NCBI GenBank assembly: GCA_030323885.1
Contig: CM059189.1
Coordinates: 43,553,428 to 43,617,427 of the forward strand
Direction of reading: 5' to 3'
DNA from: Branchipolynoe longqiensis
Lineage: Eukaryota > Annelida > Polychaeta > Phyllodocida > Polynoidae
DNA: 64,000 bases
Below the pieces are notes generated by a model. The model saw only the letters and a list, made by a program, of their open reading frames with translations, was not told where the DNA came from and made no database searches. Shown here piece by piece: positions 1 to 12,800 of this stretch. The stretch's first letter is position 1; each line of letters starts with the position of its first letter. Both the position numbers and the translations under genes were made by a program.

Positions 1-59
1 GGTTGTAGAGATATTTCACTTCTTCTGTATGAAGATTTGCTCACGGCCATTGACAATGC

Positions 60-600
60 ATTTGAATGGATGTGTCCCTCGCAAACTGGTGTGGCGCGGA
101 ATCTGCAACACCGGGCCAGTGTGCTAACCATTACACTACCTAGGCTCTCTGATATCACCATACTACCCACTCCTACCTGTCTATGTGGTTATTTGCCTGA
201 GAGGTCAGTGCAGACCACTACACTCGTCCCCTGGGAATTGTAAGTCTTATAATGCTTACAATTGCATACATTTATACACACAGGGTAGGTTCAACAACTA
301 TACAGCGCATAGCTTGTACAAGATCACGGTCCCGGCAACTAGTGTCATGGGGGTGATGAAAATGAGAAATATTGCACCTAGAGTGGGACTCGAACCCACA
401 TCTCTTTGCATTCCGGGCCAGTGTGCTAACCATTAAAGCATGTCTACCTGTCTATGCGGCTCCTTGCCTGAGAGGTCAGTGCAGACCACTACAATAGTGA
501 CAAGTATCAATTTGTAAGTCTTTGGTTTGACTCCGCCGGGATTGAACCCACGACCTTCTGCATGAGAAGTAAGCGCTGTACTCACTCTGCCATCTGGTCT
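60..600 (-). repeat. tRNA-derived SINE copies (family SINE-3 twice, SINE-1 head once)
   Basis: Two copies of one family (about 60-245 and 358-500) share the A-box-like stretch aatggttagcacactggccc on the minus strand and the tail word cctgagaggtcagtgcagac on the plus strand. The second copy has an intact B box (minus-strand GGTTCGAGTCC near 385-395). A third fragment at about 507-600 is the tRNA-like head of the abundant SINE-1 family (matches around 2200 and 22860). The ORFs overlapping these copies are not genes. Confidence 0.7.
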
Positions 601-770
601 GGTGATGGGAATGGAACATCAAACATATTCTTTTAATTAAATTTTAAATTTATAATAAAAAAGATTAAAAACTAAAACAAAAAACCTTTTTCAGGCATGA
701 TTTTCCACTTGAAAAGAAAAGTACTTAGCAATTAAAAAGAAAAGTGTGAGTCAGAACAAAGTTTACTCAC

Positions 771-858
771 CGACTTTCTCTAGGTGGACGCTGGTCTCGG
801 AGCGGTTCTCACGCAGAACAAACATCATCACTTTAAGATCCTGCTGAGTCACTGACAT
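771..858 (-). CDS. VPS13A: VPS13 exon 18 (last exon seen)
   Basis: This exon has acceptor cacag at 859-863 and donor GTGAGT reading down from 770. It is phase 0 at its start and leaves one base at its end. It encodes MSVTQQDLKVMMFVLRENRS and a few more residues, ending in HLEKV. The block resembles the SQEDL segment of VPS13A, where short helical or beta repeats of the lipid-transfer rod continue. The initial ATG is internal, because the preceding exon joins in phase. The next exon must lie outside the window, since I see no further splice-flanked coding block between 1 and 770. Confidence 0.85.
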
Positions 859-3800
859 CTGTGCATCGGAAGTAAAGGAAAGTAGAATAAATATACTATT
901 TTAATAAATAAATAAATAAAAGAACGAACTCCACCGCAGAAAAGCGTATCCACCAAGTGACGAGTCCAAAGAAGTCATTTACTCAGTATTATATATATAT
1001 AAATAGATATATAAATATAGATATATAGGCCAGTAAATAAATTATTCTTGAATACAGATGCTGGCTTTAAATATATATATATAAATATATATGTATATAT
1101 ATGTTTAAAAAAAATAAATGTACATGTAAATATATTATATATATATATGTAAATGTACATGTTTCATCAGTGAGTGAATCAGGGTAATGAGCAAGGCGAG
1201 CGGTGGTTCCACCGTTGGTTATGTTGTTTGTTTGTTTGTTGTTGTTTTACGTCCTAGCAACATCTAAGGTCATATCAGGACGGGAGCTGAGGTTGAGTAG
1301 GTTGGAGCAGTAGATAACTAGCCCGAGGCTCCACTACCCGATTACTGGTGGGTGGGGAGCCAGTATGGAATTCCGGGTTATTATACTTGTATTATTCTTA
1401 TACAGCATATATATATATATACATATATCTTTTTAGTAAGTCTTAAAAGGAAAATTCAAAAGGTTATATATTTCTATAGTTCAAAAAGTTGGCAGCAGAC
1501 TGCTAAGGATCACCTTGACGACGTGTAGTTTCCCGGCGATGTCGTAGCCGAGGTCTGTGTGCATGGGTGGCAGTGCCCGCTTCACGTCCATACTCAGCGA
1601 GATGGGCTCTACTAATGTACGCACCTGGTCCACATGACCGTTCATCGACAGCTTGCCTCTACAATAACAAGTAATTAAACAATTATAATTTTAAGATTTA
1701 AAAAAAAAGTGATAACAATAGTGGTTGTTGTAGTCATCAGTCATCATCATCATCATCACCATCACTAGACGGGATGGCTGAATGAGTTGAGCGTCCATCT
1801 CCCATTTTAGTAAATCGTAGGATTAGAACCAACAGGTTCGAACCCTGGTCGAGTCAAACCAATGATATAAAATTTATACTTGTCGCTTCCTAGCCAGACG
1901 CTCGGCATTATTAGGATAGGGCAAGGACTGGTTGGCTCAGTGTAAGGATAATGTGACTGAGTGGAATATCAGGTCATGATGCTGGTGGTCTGGTCTCCCA
2001 GTGGGACAGCACTATAAAGTCGCCATGAGTGCACACTGTCACAAGTCAGTACCCATCCTCTTATTTATTACCTTAGATGTTGCCAGGACGCAAAACTCCA
2101 ACAACCAACCATCACCATCACGACCATCATCACCACCGATACCGACTGGACAGGAAGGCCGAATCGTTAGGAGCGCTGTCTGGCTTCCCTTGCGGAAGGT
2201 GGTGGGTTCGATCCCTGGCCAAGTCAAACCAATGACTTACAAAACCAATACTTGCCGCCACCTAGTCTGACGCTTGGCATCGCTAGAATAGGTCAAGGAC
2301 GGGTTAATTGAGTATCAAGATAACGTAATGAGATCGGGTCATGGTGCTGGAGGCCTAATTTTCCAGTGAGGTGTCAATTAAAGTAACCATGAGTGCATTG
2401 TCACTTTTGTTGTTGCTTGTTTAGCAACACCCCAGCACAAAAAGTAGACATCGGCTATTGGGGGGCGCATTGTCACAAGTTGGTACCCATCCTGATATGA
2501 CCATGGATGTTCCTACGATGTAAAGCCGCCCAAGAAAAAAATCATTATCATCATCGTTATCGCTATCATGGTGATGATGATGATGATGATGATGCCCGTA
2601 GTCCCCATCACCCTGATCATTATCGAGTAGGACAACATCTTTCATGTCAGAAGTTAGTATGAGTCTGATTAGCTGTTGGATCTAAGCGGTTATTAAATTT
2701 GAATGTGTAGAGTCATACACCTCCCGTCCATTCCCCATCCCAATTTCATTCTGCAAGCATCTGTTAGTCACAGGGGCTGACAGGTGCCTTATTAGTTGAA
2801 CTGTTACCAGGTATGGAATGCAAGTATTGCAATACCTCAGGGAGTTTGATGCCCCTGGCCTGCAGAGTTGTAAACCACTGCCTTGTGGTACAGGTTCTTG
2901 ACAGAACCGAAGGCTAAGGGAGCAAACCCTGAACAGAAAATCATGTCACTGTGGAGGCATCAAGGGCGGTTGATGTATGGAACTCCCAACATCTCCCGAC
3001 CAGCCACTGCAGGGACAAATAGTTTTGCGCCTGTCTGGACATGTTCTTGCCAGTGTGAATCCTCTATTTTGCTCCCGAGAGAGTGCTGCTGGTAACTTGC
3101 AAAAGCCAGCAGCACTTCAACACTTTTGCAGGCAGCTTTCATGAAATGCGGAGAGCGGCAGTCAAGTAATGAAAGCAGTCTTTGCCGCATCGCGACCGAC
3201 AGCATGATGTTACCAGGGGAGAAAGACCAATTGTAACCAGTGGTAACCAGAAACACACATACTATATTACTTGCGCCCACAGGCAGCCCAAACCAGTAAC
3301 CCACAACACACATGACTGGGACATCAGGCTCAAAGCAAGAAGGTTTCCTAGTTTGTGCCCTGATAACATAGTTACTACAATAGCTAAACTCGTAGGCAGC
3401 CACAAACCAGTAACCAGCAACATCACACAGGCATACATAATCATCACCACACTTACCGCAGTACATACACATGTAGTCAGCCACAAACCAGTAACCAGCA
3501 ACATACTTATGACATGTTCACACAGGCAGACACAATCATCACCACACTTACCACAGTACAGTTTGTTTGTTGTTTTACATCCTAGCAACATCAAAGGTCA
3601 TATCAGGACGGCACCACAGTACATACACATGTAGGCAGCCACAAACCAGTAACCAGTAACATATGTATGACATGTTCACACAGGCAGACATAACCGTCAA
3701 CAGACTTACCGCAATACATACAGATGTAGGCAGCCACAAACCAGTAACCAGCAACATACTTATGACATGTTTACACAGGCAGACACAATCATCACCACAC

Positions 3801-6800
3801 TTACCGCAGTACATACACACGTATGCAGCCACAAACCAGTAACCAGCAACATACTTATGACATGTTCACACAGGCAGACACAATCATCACCACACTTACC
3901 GCAGTACATACACATGTAGGCAGCCACAAACCAGTAACCAGCAACATACTTATGACATGTTCACACAGGCAGACACAATCATCACCACACTTACCGCAGT
4001 ACATACACATGTAGGCAACCACAAACCAGTAACCAGCAACATACTTATGACATGTTTACACAGGCAGACACAATCATCACCACACTTACCGCAGTACATA
4101 CACACATATGCAGCCACAAACCAGTAACCAGCAACATACTTATGACATGTTCACACAGGCAGACACAATCATCACCACACTTACCGCAGTACATACACAT
4201 GTAGGCAACCACAAACCAGTAACCAGCAACATACGTATGACATGTTCATACAGGCAGACACAATCATCACCACACTTACCACAGTACAGTTTGTTTGTTG
4301 TTTTACATCCTAGCAACATCAAAGGTCATATCAGGACGGCACCACAGTACATACACATGTAGGCAGCCACAAACCAGTAACCAGCAACATATGTATGACA
4401 TGTTCACACAGGTAGACATAACTGTCAACAGACTTACCGCAATACATACAGATGTAGGCAGCCACAAACCAGTAACCAGCAACATACTTATGACATGTTT
4501 ACACAGGCAGACACAATCATCACCACACTTACCGCAGTACATACACATGTAGGCAACCACAAACCAGTAACCAGCAACATACTTATGACATGTTCACACA
4601 GGCAAACACAATCATCACCACACTTACCGCAGTACATACACACGTATGCAGCCACAAACCAGTAACCAGCAACATACTTATGACATGTTCACACAGGCAA
4701 ACACAATCATCACCACACTTACCGCAGTACATATACACACGTATGCAGGCCACAAACCAGTAACCAGCAAACATACCTTATGACATGTTCACACAGGCAG
4801 ACACAATCATCACCACACTTACCGCAGTACATAACACATGTAGGCAACCACAAACCAGTAACCAGCAACATACTTATGACATGTTTACACAGGCAGACAC
4901 AATCATCACCACACTTACCGCAGTACATACACACGTATGCAGCCACAAACCAGTAACCAGCAACATACTTATGACATGTTCACACAGGTAGACACAATCA
5001 TCACCACACTTACCGCAGTACATACACATGTCGGCAGCCACAAACCAGTAACCAGCAGCAGTGTGACTTACCGGATGACCTGCACCGAGTCCAGTTTGAG
5101 CACCATGTGGTCCCAGTGCTGCCAGACGCCGGCTCCGATATCGGAACTCTCGAATGAGTTCCTCAGGGTGAGGTCACCCAGCTCGAGCAAGATGACGTTG
5201 GTGGACTCTGAGTGCTGCGGTACCTGCACTGTCGGGGCCCTGATGTCCACGTACAGACTAACGCGGGTCCCCTGCTCCTGCACGTCTTGAATCTACAGCC
5301 ACACACAGCATCAGACACACTTTAGCAAAATCCTCAAGATTCATAAAAAAAATATATTTGATATATATATATATATGGAGTATAATGTATTATGGTAATA
5401 TATAAAGCACGTAGGTGAATATGTATTTGATGGTTGTTGAATATTATTGTGCATATTGGAGTGACGTGCTAACCCACCGGGGACGACTTGGGTGACTGAT
5501 GCGCTACACGTGTATTACGGTAACTAAATGCGCGGATCAGTCGCCGCACTTCTGTTAGATATAATATATATATATTACAGATGAACCTCGATCCAACGGA
5601 CACCGATGCAACGGATTCCAGATCCAACGGACACAATCCGCTAGAGTGAATATCTGGTCCGAACGTTTAAAACTCCCGAGTGATATCCGTAAGGCTAAGG
5701 ACAAGCTTAGAAAATATGCTGTAAAGTTTAATGTTGACTCTAGTAAGGATAAGAAGGGGGTCATTCATGTACGTAGGCATATGAAAGATCCCCAGAGTAA
5801 AGTAAAGGTGAATGTGCGTGGGGTAGAGCCCCCGGAAAATTTTGTCGCTGCAACGGACAAACGGCTTTAATGGACAACTGCTTCCCCCTATTAGTCCGTT
5901 GGATCGAGGTTCATCTGTATATATATATAATACATATTTTTAATATTTAAATAAATGTATTTAGGGTATAAAATAAATGTTAATAAAACAATTATTTCCT
6001 TAATTAATTAACAAAAGCTATAAATTCATGAATAACATCAAATATATGACCCAATTAGCAAAAGCTTAAACTTATAAATTATCTTTCATATGTACACATA
6101 AGTTAAATATTTAAGAAATGCATCTGGTGCTTAAAAAAGTACTTTAACATAAGTCTATTGACTTGTTTTTGGCCACTAGTATTGCTACTAAAGCGAATAA
6201 AACTGGACTGTGCTATTTGGATGTGATTGGCATAAAAACTGACAATGTTAAAGAGACCTGTGGTTTGTTATTATTACAGACCAGTGGTCCACAACTGGGT
6301 AATCAACGGCTGTGGTATGTGCTGTCCTGTCTGTGGGAATGTGCATATAAAAGACCCCTTGAGCACTGCTTATCAAAAAGATTAGCCTTGAGCACTGCTT
6401 ATCGAAAAGATTAGCCTATGTGGTGGAAGCGGGTTTCCTCCAAAGAAATATGTCAGAATAACCATATGTTTGACGTTCAATAGCCGATGATACAAATCAA
6501 TGTACTCTAGAGGCGTCGTTAAATAAAACAAACTTTCCATTTTTCAATCAAATTGCGTTATTAGTCATCATTAAAATGAGGCTCTAAAAAGATGTTATTG
6601 AAGAGAATTGCAATACAATAGCGCAGAAAGCAGCTCAATTGCCATGGTTACATACATAATTGTAATTTGTAGTGTTAGTTCACATTAGTACAAGTTAATA
6701 ACCATATTAGTACTGGCATAAGATAAACTAATAAGTAATCACTATGAATACAATTGCGACAACATGCCTACAAAAATGTGGATATTGGTTTTGGTGCTAG

Positions 6801-9800
6801 GTAGTGTATTTAAGTTTAATGGATATGGGTGGGGTTGATTTAACCACTTAATATACGAATAATCAGTTGCCTTTGTTTACAATTATCTTTCCACTAATAA
6901 GAGTCTAACAACTATCAATTGCTTAGTTTGACGTTCATAGGATATATCTAAGCATAAATTACTTTTTTTTCTGCTTAATGATTTGCTACCACTTCCCCCA
7001 GTATCATGAACCGTTGGGCTTCATACACTTCAATAGTCATTAATGCTCTCAAGACTGCCACGTTTTCGAACATGTTAATGGTGAAGACTGAATTATGGAC
7101 AGTGAATAGATATCAATAAAATGGTCAAATCTAAACACAGGGATGCGATGGGGAATTGAACACCCCCCCCCCCCTCCCACCAAAAAAAACCCGATAATTT
7201 ATTCAATCACTATCATCAGTTAATCCTTCATGACCTTGTTTGCTCAGGTTTATGTCCTGGCAACATCTTAGGTTATATGAGGACGGGTACAGACTTGTGA
7301 CAGTGTGCACTAATGTTGACTTTATAGCGCTGCCCGACTGGGACACTGGATGGCTGCCACCATGACCCGATATCCCACTCAATGACATTATCCTGACACT
7401 GAGCAAAGCAGTCCTTTCCCTATCCTAGTAATGCTGAGCACCAGGCTAGGTAGCAATAAGTAATAATTTTGGAAGCCATTGGTTTGACTCGACGGGGACT
7501 CGGAAGTCCCGACCTTCTATACAGGAAGCATGTGCTTTTATCGATTCGGCCACCAGGTCCCCCCCCCCCTGCTTTCTATTAGGCCAAATAAAAGAAAATT
7601 GGTGATCGCCCTTTTGATCACACAAATCAGGGTCGGGCGGGCAGTTTTTATTATTTTTTTATATATTTTTTTTTCTGGCATATAAACTACTTTAAGTCCG
7701 AACTCAACAACCTTTGGAGACAACAGCGATACAGATTTCCATAACCATCCTCAGTAAAAGTTATCTATTGTAGGACCGGAATAACAATAGGCAATCAGCC
7801 TAACCAATTCTGTACAATTGGTATCAAGGTAACTATCATACTATGTTGCACAGATTATCTGCTTACTAAAGTTCAATTGCTGGGAGTCCGACAGTTTAAA
7901 CCAAAAAATATATAATTAAAAATCAGGGTTGGGCGATTTCTCAGGTACAGGTGGCGACAACCAGCAATTTAAAAATATTGATTTGGTCTTGTCAAAGTTA
8001 CTTGTTTCACAACCGGACTTTTTTCATGCCTGGCCTCTTCAAAATAGACTAACTATCCAATGATGGCTATTAAAGCCTATCCATGAGCTTTGCATTGGTT
8101 ACAGCCTGCAATCCAAAATGGCGGCGTAAAAAAGGTCACGTGGTTTTGTGTCGTCCTTGCAAAGCCCCAATAATAATTCATCGGCGTTCATCCAACTAGT
8201 TTTCCTCACCAATAGCAGAACAACGAATTACAACTACCAGTTATGTGGCTTCAGTAATGGCTTCACTCCTGGCTCCAACCGCGGCAATCTGTTTCAAGCC
8301 AAGCTAAGCCAAGCCAAACCAAGCCAGTCGAAGCTTAGATAACAGATTCACCCCGTACTTGCAGTAGGGGGTGAAAACCAACCCATTAGAAAAGCTGGCG
8401 AAAGTTATCTACATGCTAGGTAAATGAAATGAGCAGATAAATTCTAAATTTTAGCAAAATATATTCTTCAAATATATCTTAATATTTACCCGCTACTTTT
8501 GATTTGAAAAATATATTAAAACGTGTAGTTTAATGGACTTTAAAAGTGAAATCGACGGCATTCTATGGCTGCCATCTTGTCTTTTTGCATTCTCTCTCAT
8601 TTCATCAACTCTGTGCTAATATAAGTAGCCATTTGATACTGAAAAACCAGGGATTCCACTTCCTGTTCCATACTCAGGGATGAAAGTGATCTCCGGGAAA
8701 AAAAGCGGAAAAGCTGATATTTAATGAGGTTTAGCATTGTCAGGGAATCGCGGAAAAATACTGGAAGTCAGGTCTCAACTAGCCTTGTTGTGATTGCATT
8801 ATCACCCATATCTATGTTTAGGTTTAATGTTCTAACTACTTCTAAGGTCATATAAGAACGGGATTCGAACCACCCAACTGTTGTCATATACATCCCATCT
8901 TTTGGAATTTTGCTTAACGTTAATTGGTGGATATAAGAACTCCCGGAAATCCGCGAAACCGCGGAGGTCTTTCATCTCTGCATACTAAAGCAGTTTTCGC
9001 CAGTATTTAGACTACATGGTCATTCCCCCCTACTACAAGTACGGGGTGAATCTTTTATCTAGTCCAAGCCATACCTTTTCAGGCCATAAAGAGTTGCATC
9101 AAAGCATCCTCATTATAACTGATATTCCATGAAGCATAGCAAGGTGGGTATATAAACCAAGCCCCTGCCTCTCCTTTCCCTTCAACCAAAAAAAAAAGAG
9201 AAGAAAGAAGCAGAAAAGAAACAAAAAAGAAGCAACAAAAGCAAAAAAAGAATCTCCCAGGCACGTCGGCGGGTACTGGCGGGAAGCCACACCACCGTAC
9301 TGACTGACCCCTTGCTGAATGGCCTGCATGCTGCTTGTCTTGATGACGCTGAAGAGACTGCTCATCCGTTCGTGAATGGAGAGCCTGCGTCGAAGCAGCG
9401 ACTCGCGTTGCTGCAGGCTGCCGAGCACCTCTTGCGCCGCCGTGCTTTGACGCTGCATGCGCTCCACGCTTCGGCGCATCTTTGTGCTTTTCCTGCGAAG
9501 CTGCACGAAGCCGGTCGTCACCGCCTCAGAGGTTTTCGGCTGAACCGGCCTCTCGACGATCGACGCGAGCCGAGTGAAAGTGCGGTTGAAGCGCGACTTC
9601 CTTTGCGGTTTCCGCGCGATTGTGTTGGGAGCGACGCCCGACGGCGGGAGGCTGAACGACGCCGAGGGAGTCTCCGTCTGGATTGTCGTCTGCCGCCGGT
9701 ACTGGCGGACTGGCGGCGGGTCGTCGTTTTGGCGCGCTTTCTGCGGCCGGCCAATGGCGGCTGCCGACGTCTTGGCGCGCTTCACTGGGCGACGGTGGCG

Positions 9801-12800
9801 CCGTTGGTTGTGGACGGCGGCCGGCCGGGCAGTGTCAGGGGGGAGATCATTCTTCACACGGAAATATATATCCACACAGCACAACACACACCGGAAACCA
9901 AATAAAAAGAAGAAAAAAAAGAACACATACAACACAGACTTTATGTAAGAAAAACAGCAACCAAAAGAAACACTGTGAAAAATAAAAAACCCGCAACTTA
10001 GAATGTAGTGTATCTCACATTGGAAGCGCTAAATATTTAAGAATGACAACAACGACAGAAATTCTACATTTTAAAACTATAAAATAAAGAAAAGCACATA
10101 TTTTTAAAGAGATAGTATATGTAGAATGGATTAAATAGAAAACATAATAAATGACCTACTGCTTCTGCAAAATACACGTGAAACAACACCCACTTGACCT
10201 AAGTGGAAATTCTTAAAGGAAATTAATTTGTGAGATGATTATAACGAGGGGAATACAAATATTATTTATTCTACCATGCTTGAAACTATTGACACGCAAA
10301 ACATCTAAGGCATGAGTGCACATATGCATATATATATACGAGTCAGCCTCACGAAAACGGGCCAATCGGTGGTCAAGTGAAGATGTCGGCGTCAAAATTC
10401 TTAAAAGTGTAGTGCATTTCTTTGTTTCATATTAAATTATCCTAGAAACAAATAAGGTTGTTGTATTTTCTCAATCTTTACATTCAGGATAAATTCAAAG
10501 ACTTTCCAACACCTCTGTCAATGCTAAACTATAATTATACCGATCGACGCCAACATCCAATGATCGACACCGACAACTTTAACAGATGTCGGCATCGCAA
10601 TTCTTAAAGTCTCGTGCATTTCTTTGTTTTATATTAAATTATCCTAGAAACAAATAAGGTTGTTGTATTTTCTCGACCTTTACATTCAGGATAAAATATA
10701 AGACTTTACAACACTTCTGTCAATGCTAAATTATAATTATACTGATCGATGCCGACATCCATGCTCGACACCGACAACTTCCACCATTTGACCTCTTTTC
10801 ATGATCCTGACCCATAAATATAATACTTCAATATAATATAATACATATATATAATATATATAATATATGGAGTGCATGTTGATTAACATCTCTGACCAGA
10901 TGATCTTACCACGTCATGAACGACGGTTTGTGCTGCCACCTTGTACGCATCATATGTGTCTGGACTGATAAACGGCTCAACAAATGACGTCATTTCCGTC
11001 ACGAACTTGTATAGGTAGACGCCGGAAACGCGGCCCACGCGCAGGCGCAGACTGTGGTCTACAGTCGGCATGGTGGCCTTGGAGGTGGGCTGCGGCGGGT
11101 ACTTCCCTGGGGGTTTGTGATAACTCACAAACTGTTAAGATGGGGAGAGCGAAAGAAGCCAACATTTAAGAATAGTAGCTTCAAATTGATGTTACCACCT
11201 CCTCCCCCCCCCCATTCCACCCTCCCCCCTCCCCCAACCCCCCGTAAAAAACACTCAAACACCCGGCTTCACCTATCCAGTTGGAAACACACAATGCAGC
11301 ATATGAGCTTCTCTCAAAAGGTGATAACTCTTCTTTTTTTTGACCACGTAACGATTGACACAAAATAGCACAGAAATGGTTACACTGAAAACACAAGGAC
11401 ATTTGCTTCAAATCGATATGTATTCTATTGGGATTATGAAACACCATAAATAAGTTTATTCTGAGCAAATGCATAAGCAGACAGTATGTTGATCATTACA
11501 ATGGACAAAGTTTTGTCCCAAATTACTTAGCATATTTTGAGACAGCCTCATATACATATTTCACTGAAGAATTAGATTATTTAAAAATAGGCTTGGTAAT
11601 CTGTGAGAAGAACAATGGGGAATTCATTTGTTTTAAGCTTTAAAAACAAACTATTATCCGTTTTGTTTTGAAACAACAGTGGTTAGAGTGTCTGACTTTT
11701 TTCTAGGTCAGACTCCTAATCTGAAGGTTGGTGGTTCAATTCACTGTGCCCCCCACCTCTGCCAATTTGGATTTCCACCGCTGTGTATAACTTACAGCGT
11801 CATCAAAGGCCAGTTGCTCTCATACCATGTCTATGTGGTGTGGGAGGTTAAAAATCCCTTGGGTCGGTAAAATTGTAGGCTCGGGCTTTCTATCGACAAA
11901 CTGTCTAATGGTGAAAACAAGTCTATTCAGACTTATCCATGATAGGCAGTATAAATCTTCAAGAAAAAAAGAAAAAAAAGCTTTAAAAACAAACTATTAT
12001 CAGTTTTGTTTTGAAAAAAAAAGAATGGGAAGGATTTGTTGTTGTTAGTGAAACAAGTATTGTTTACTAGCTACCTAAATGGTTTGTTTGTTTGTTGTTG
12101 TTTTACGTCCTAGCAACATCTAAGGTCATATCAGGACGGGTGTTGACAACTCATTCTTTAAGGTGAAACAAAGGGATAATCTACTTAGATCAGGTTACTC
12201 AAACCCACATTTCTACCAATCCAGGCCGAGCGTCTTAACAATTATATTCCCTAGGCTCCCTGATGCAATCAAACTAACCACACCTGCCTGCCTATACAGG
12301 TAGCTCTGCGCCTGTAAGGTCAGCCCACTACATCATCTTTCCACTGACCTTGAAGTCGAAGACCTTGTCATCTTCGATAGTGAGGATCCTGGGGAAGAGC
12401 GTGTTCTCGGTGAGGTCCTCTATGGCCAGGTCGTTGAGCTTGGCCTGCACGGTGGTGCGAGTGGCTCTCACAAGCACCTTGCTCTCCAGCCCGCAGACGG
12501 TCACCTCGGCAAACTCCAGCTCGTGGTTCACCATCCGCACCTCCAGGTTATCCAGCTTGGTGACGAGGTGAAGCTTGGTGGCACCCAACGGAGTCGAGTC
12601 TGCGTAACAAGCAGGAGATGTGTGGGGGGGGGGGGGGTTGAGTCCAGTCTATGTAACAAGAAAGAGGAGATGGGAGGTGAGTCGAGTCTGTACAACAAGA
12701 AGGGGGAGACGGGACGTGAGTCGAATCTGCACAACAAGAAGGAGATGGGAGGTGAGTCGAGTCTGTACAACAAGAAGGGGGAGATGGGACATGAGTCGAG

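Noticed and set aside
350..600. Possible true tRNA genes
   Set aside because: A- and B-box words are present, but stems do not pair and the sequences are followed by SINE bodies found elsewhere in the window.
3182..4991. Plus- and minus-strand ORFs of 60-174 codons with CGDDCVCL- and THVGSHKPVT-type words
   Set aside because: Artefacts of the 95-bp array.
3395..5060. CRISPR-like regular spacing
   Set aside because: The whole 95-bp unit is repeated with no unique spacers, and the context is an animal gene. The same holds for the 58-, 40-, 25- and 22-bp arrays.
9312..9905. 197-codon plus-strand ORF opposite the candidate cassette exon
   Set aside because: GC-rich DNA with few stops in any frame. 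The minus frame has splice-compatible ends and the gene's orientation, and the plus frame has neither.
10883..10909. Extension of the exon 15 ORF beyond the donor
   Set aside because: GTAAGA at 10909 downwards is a good donor, and exon 16 joins in phase with the conserved linker length.
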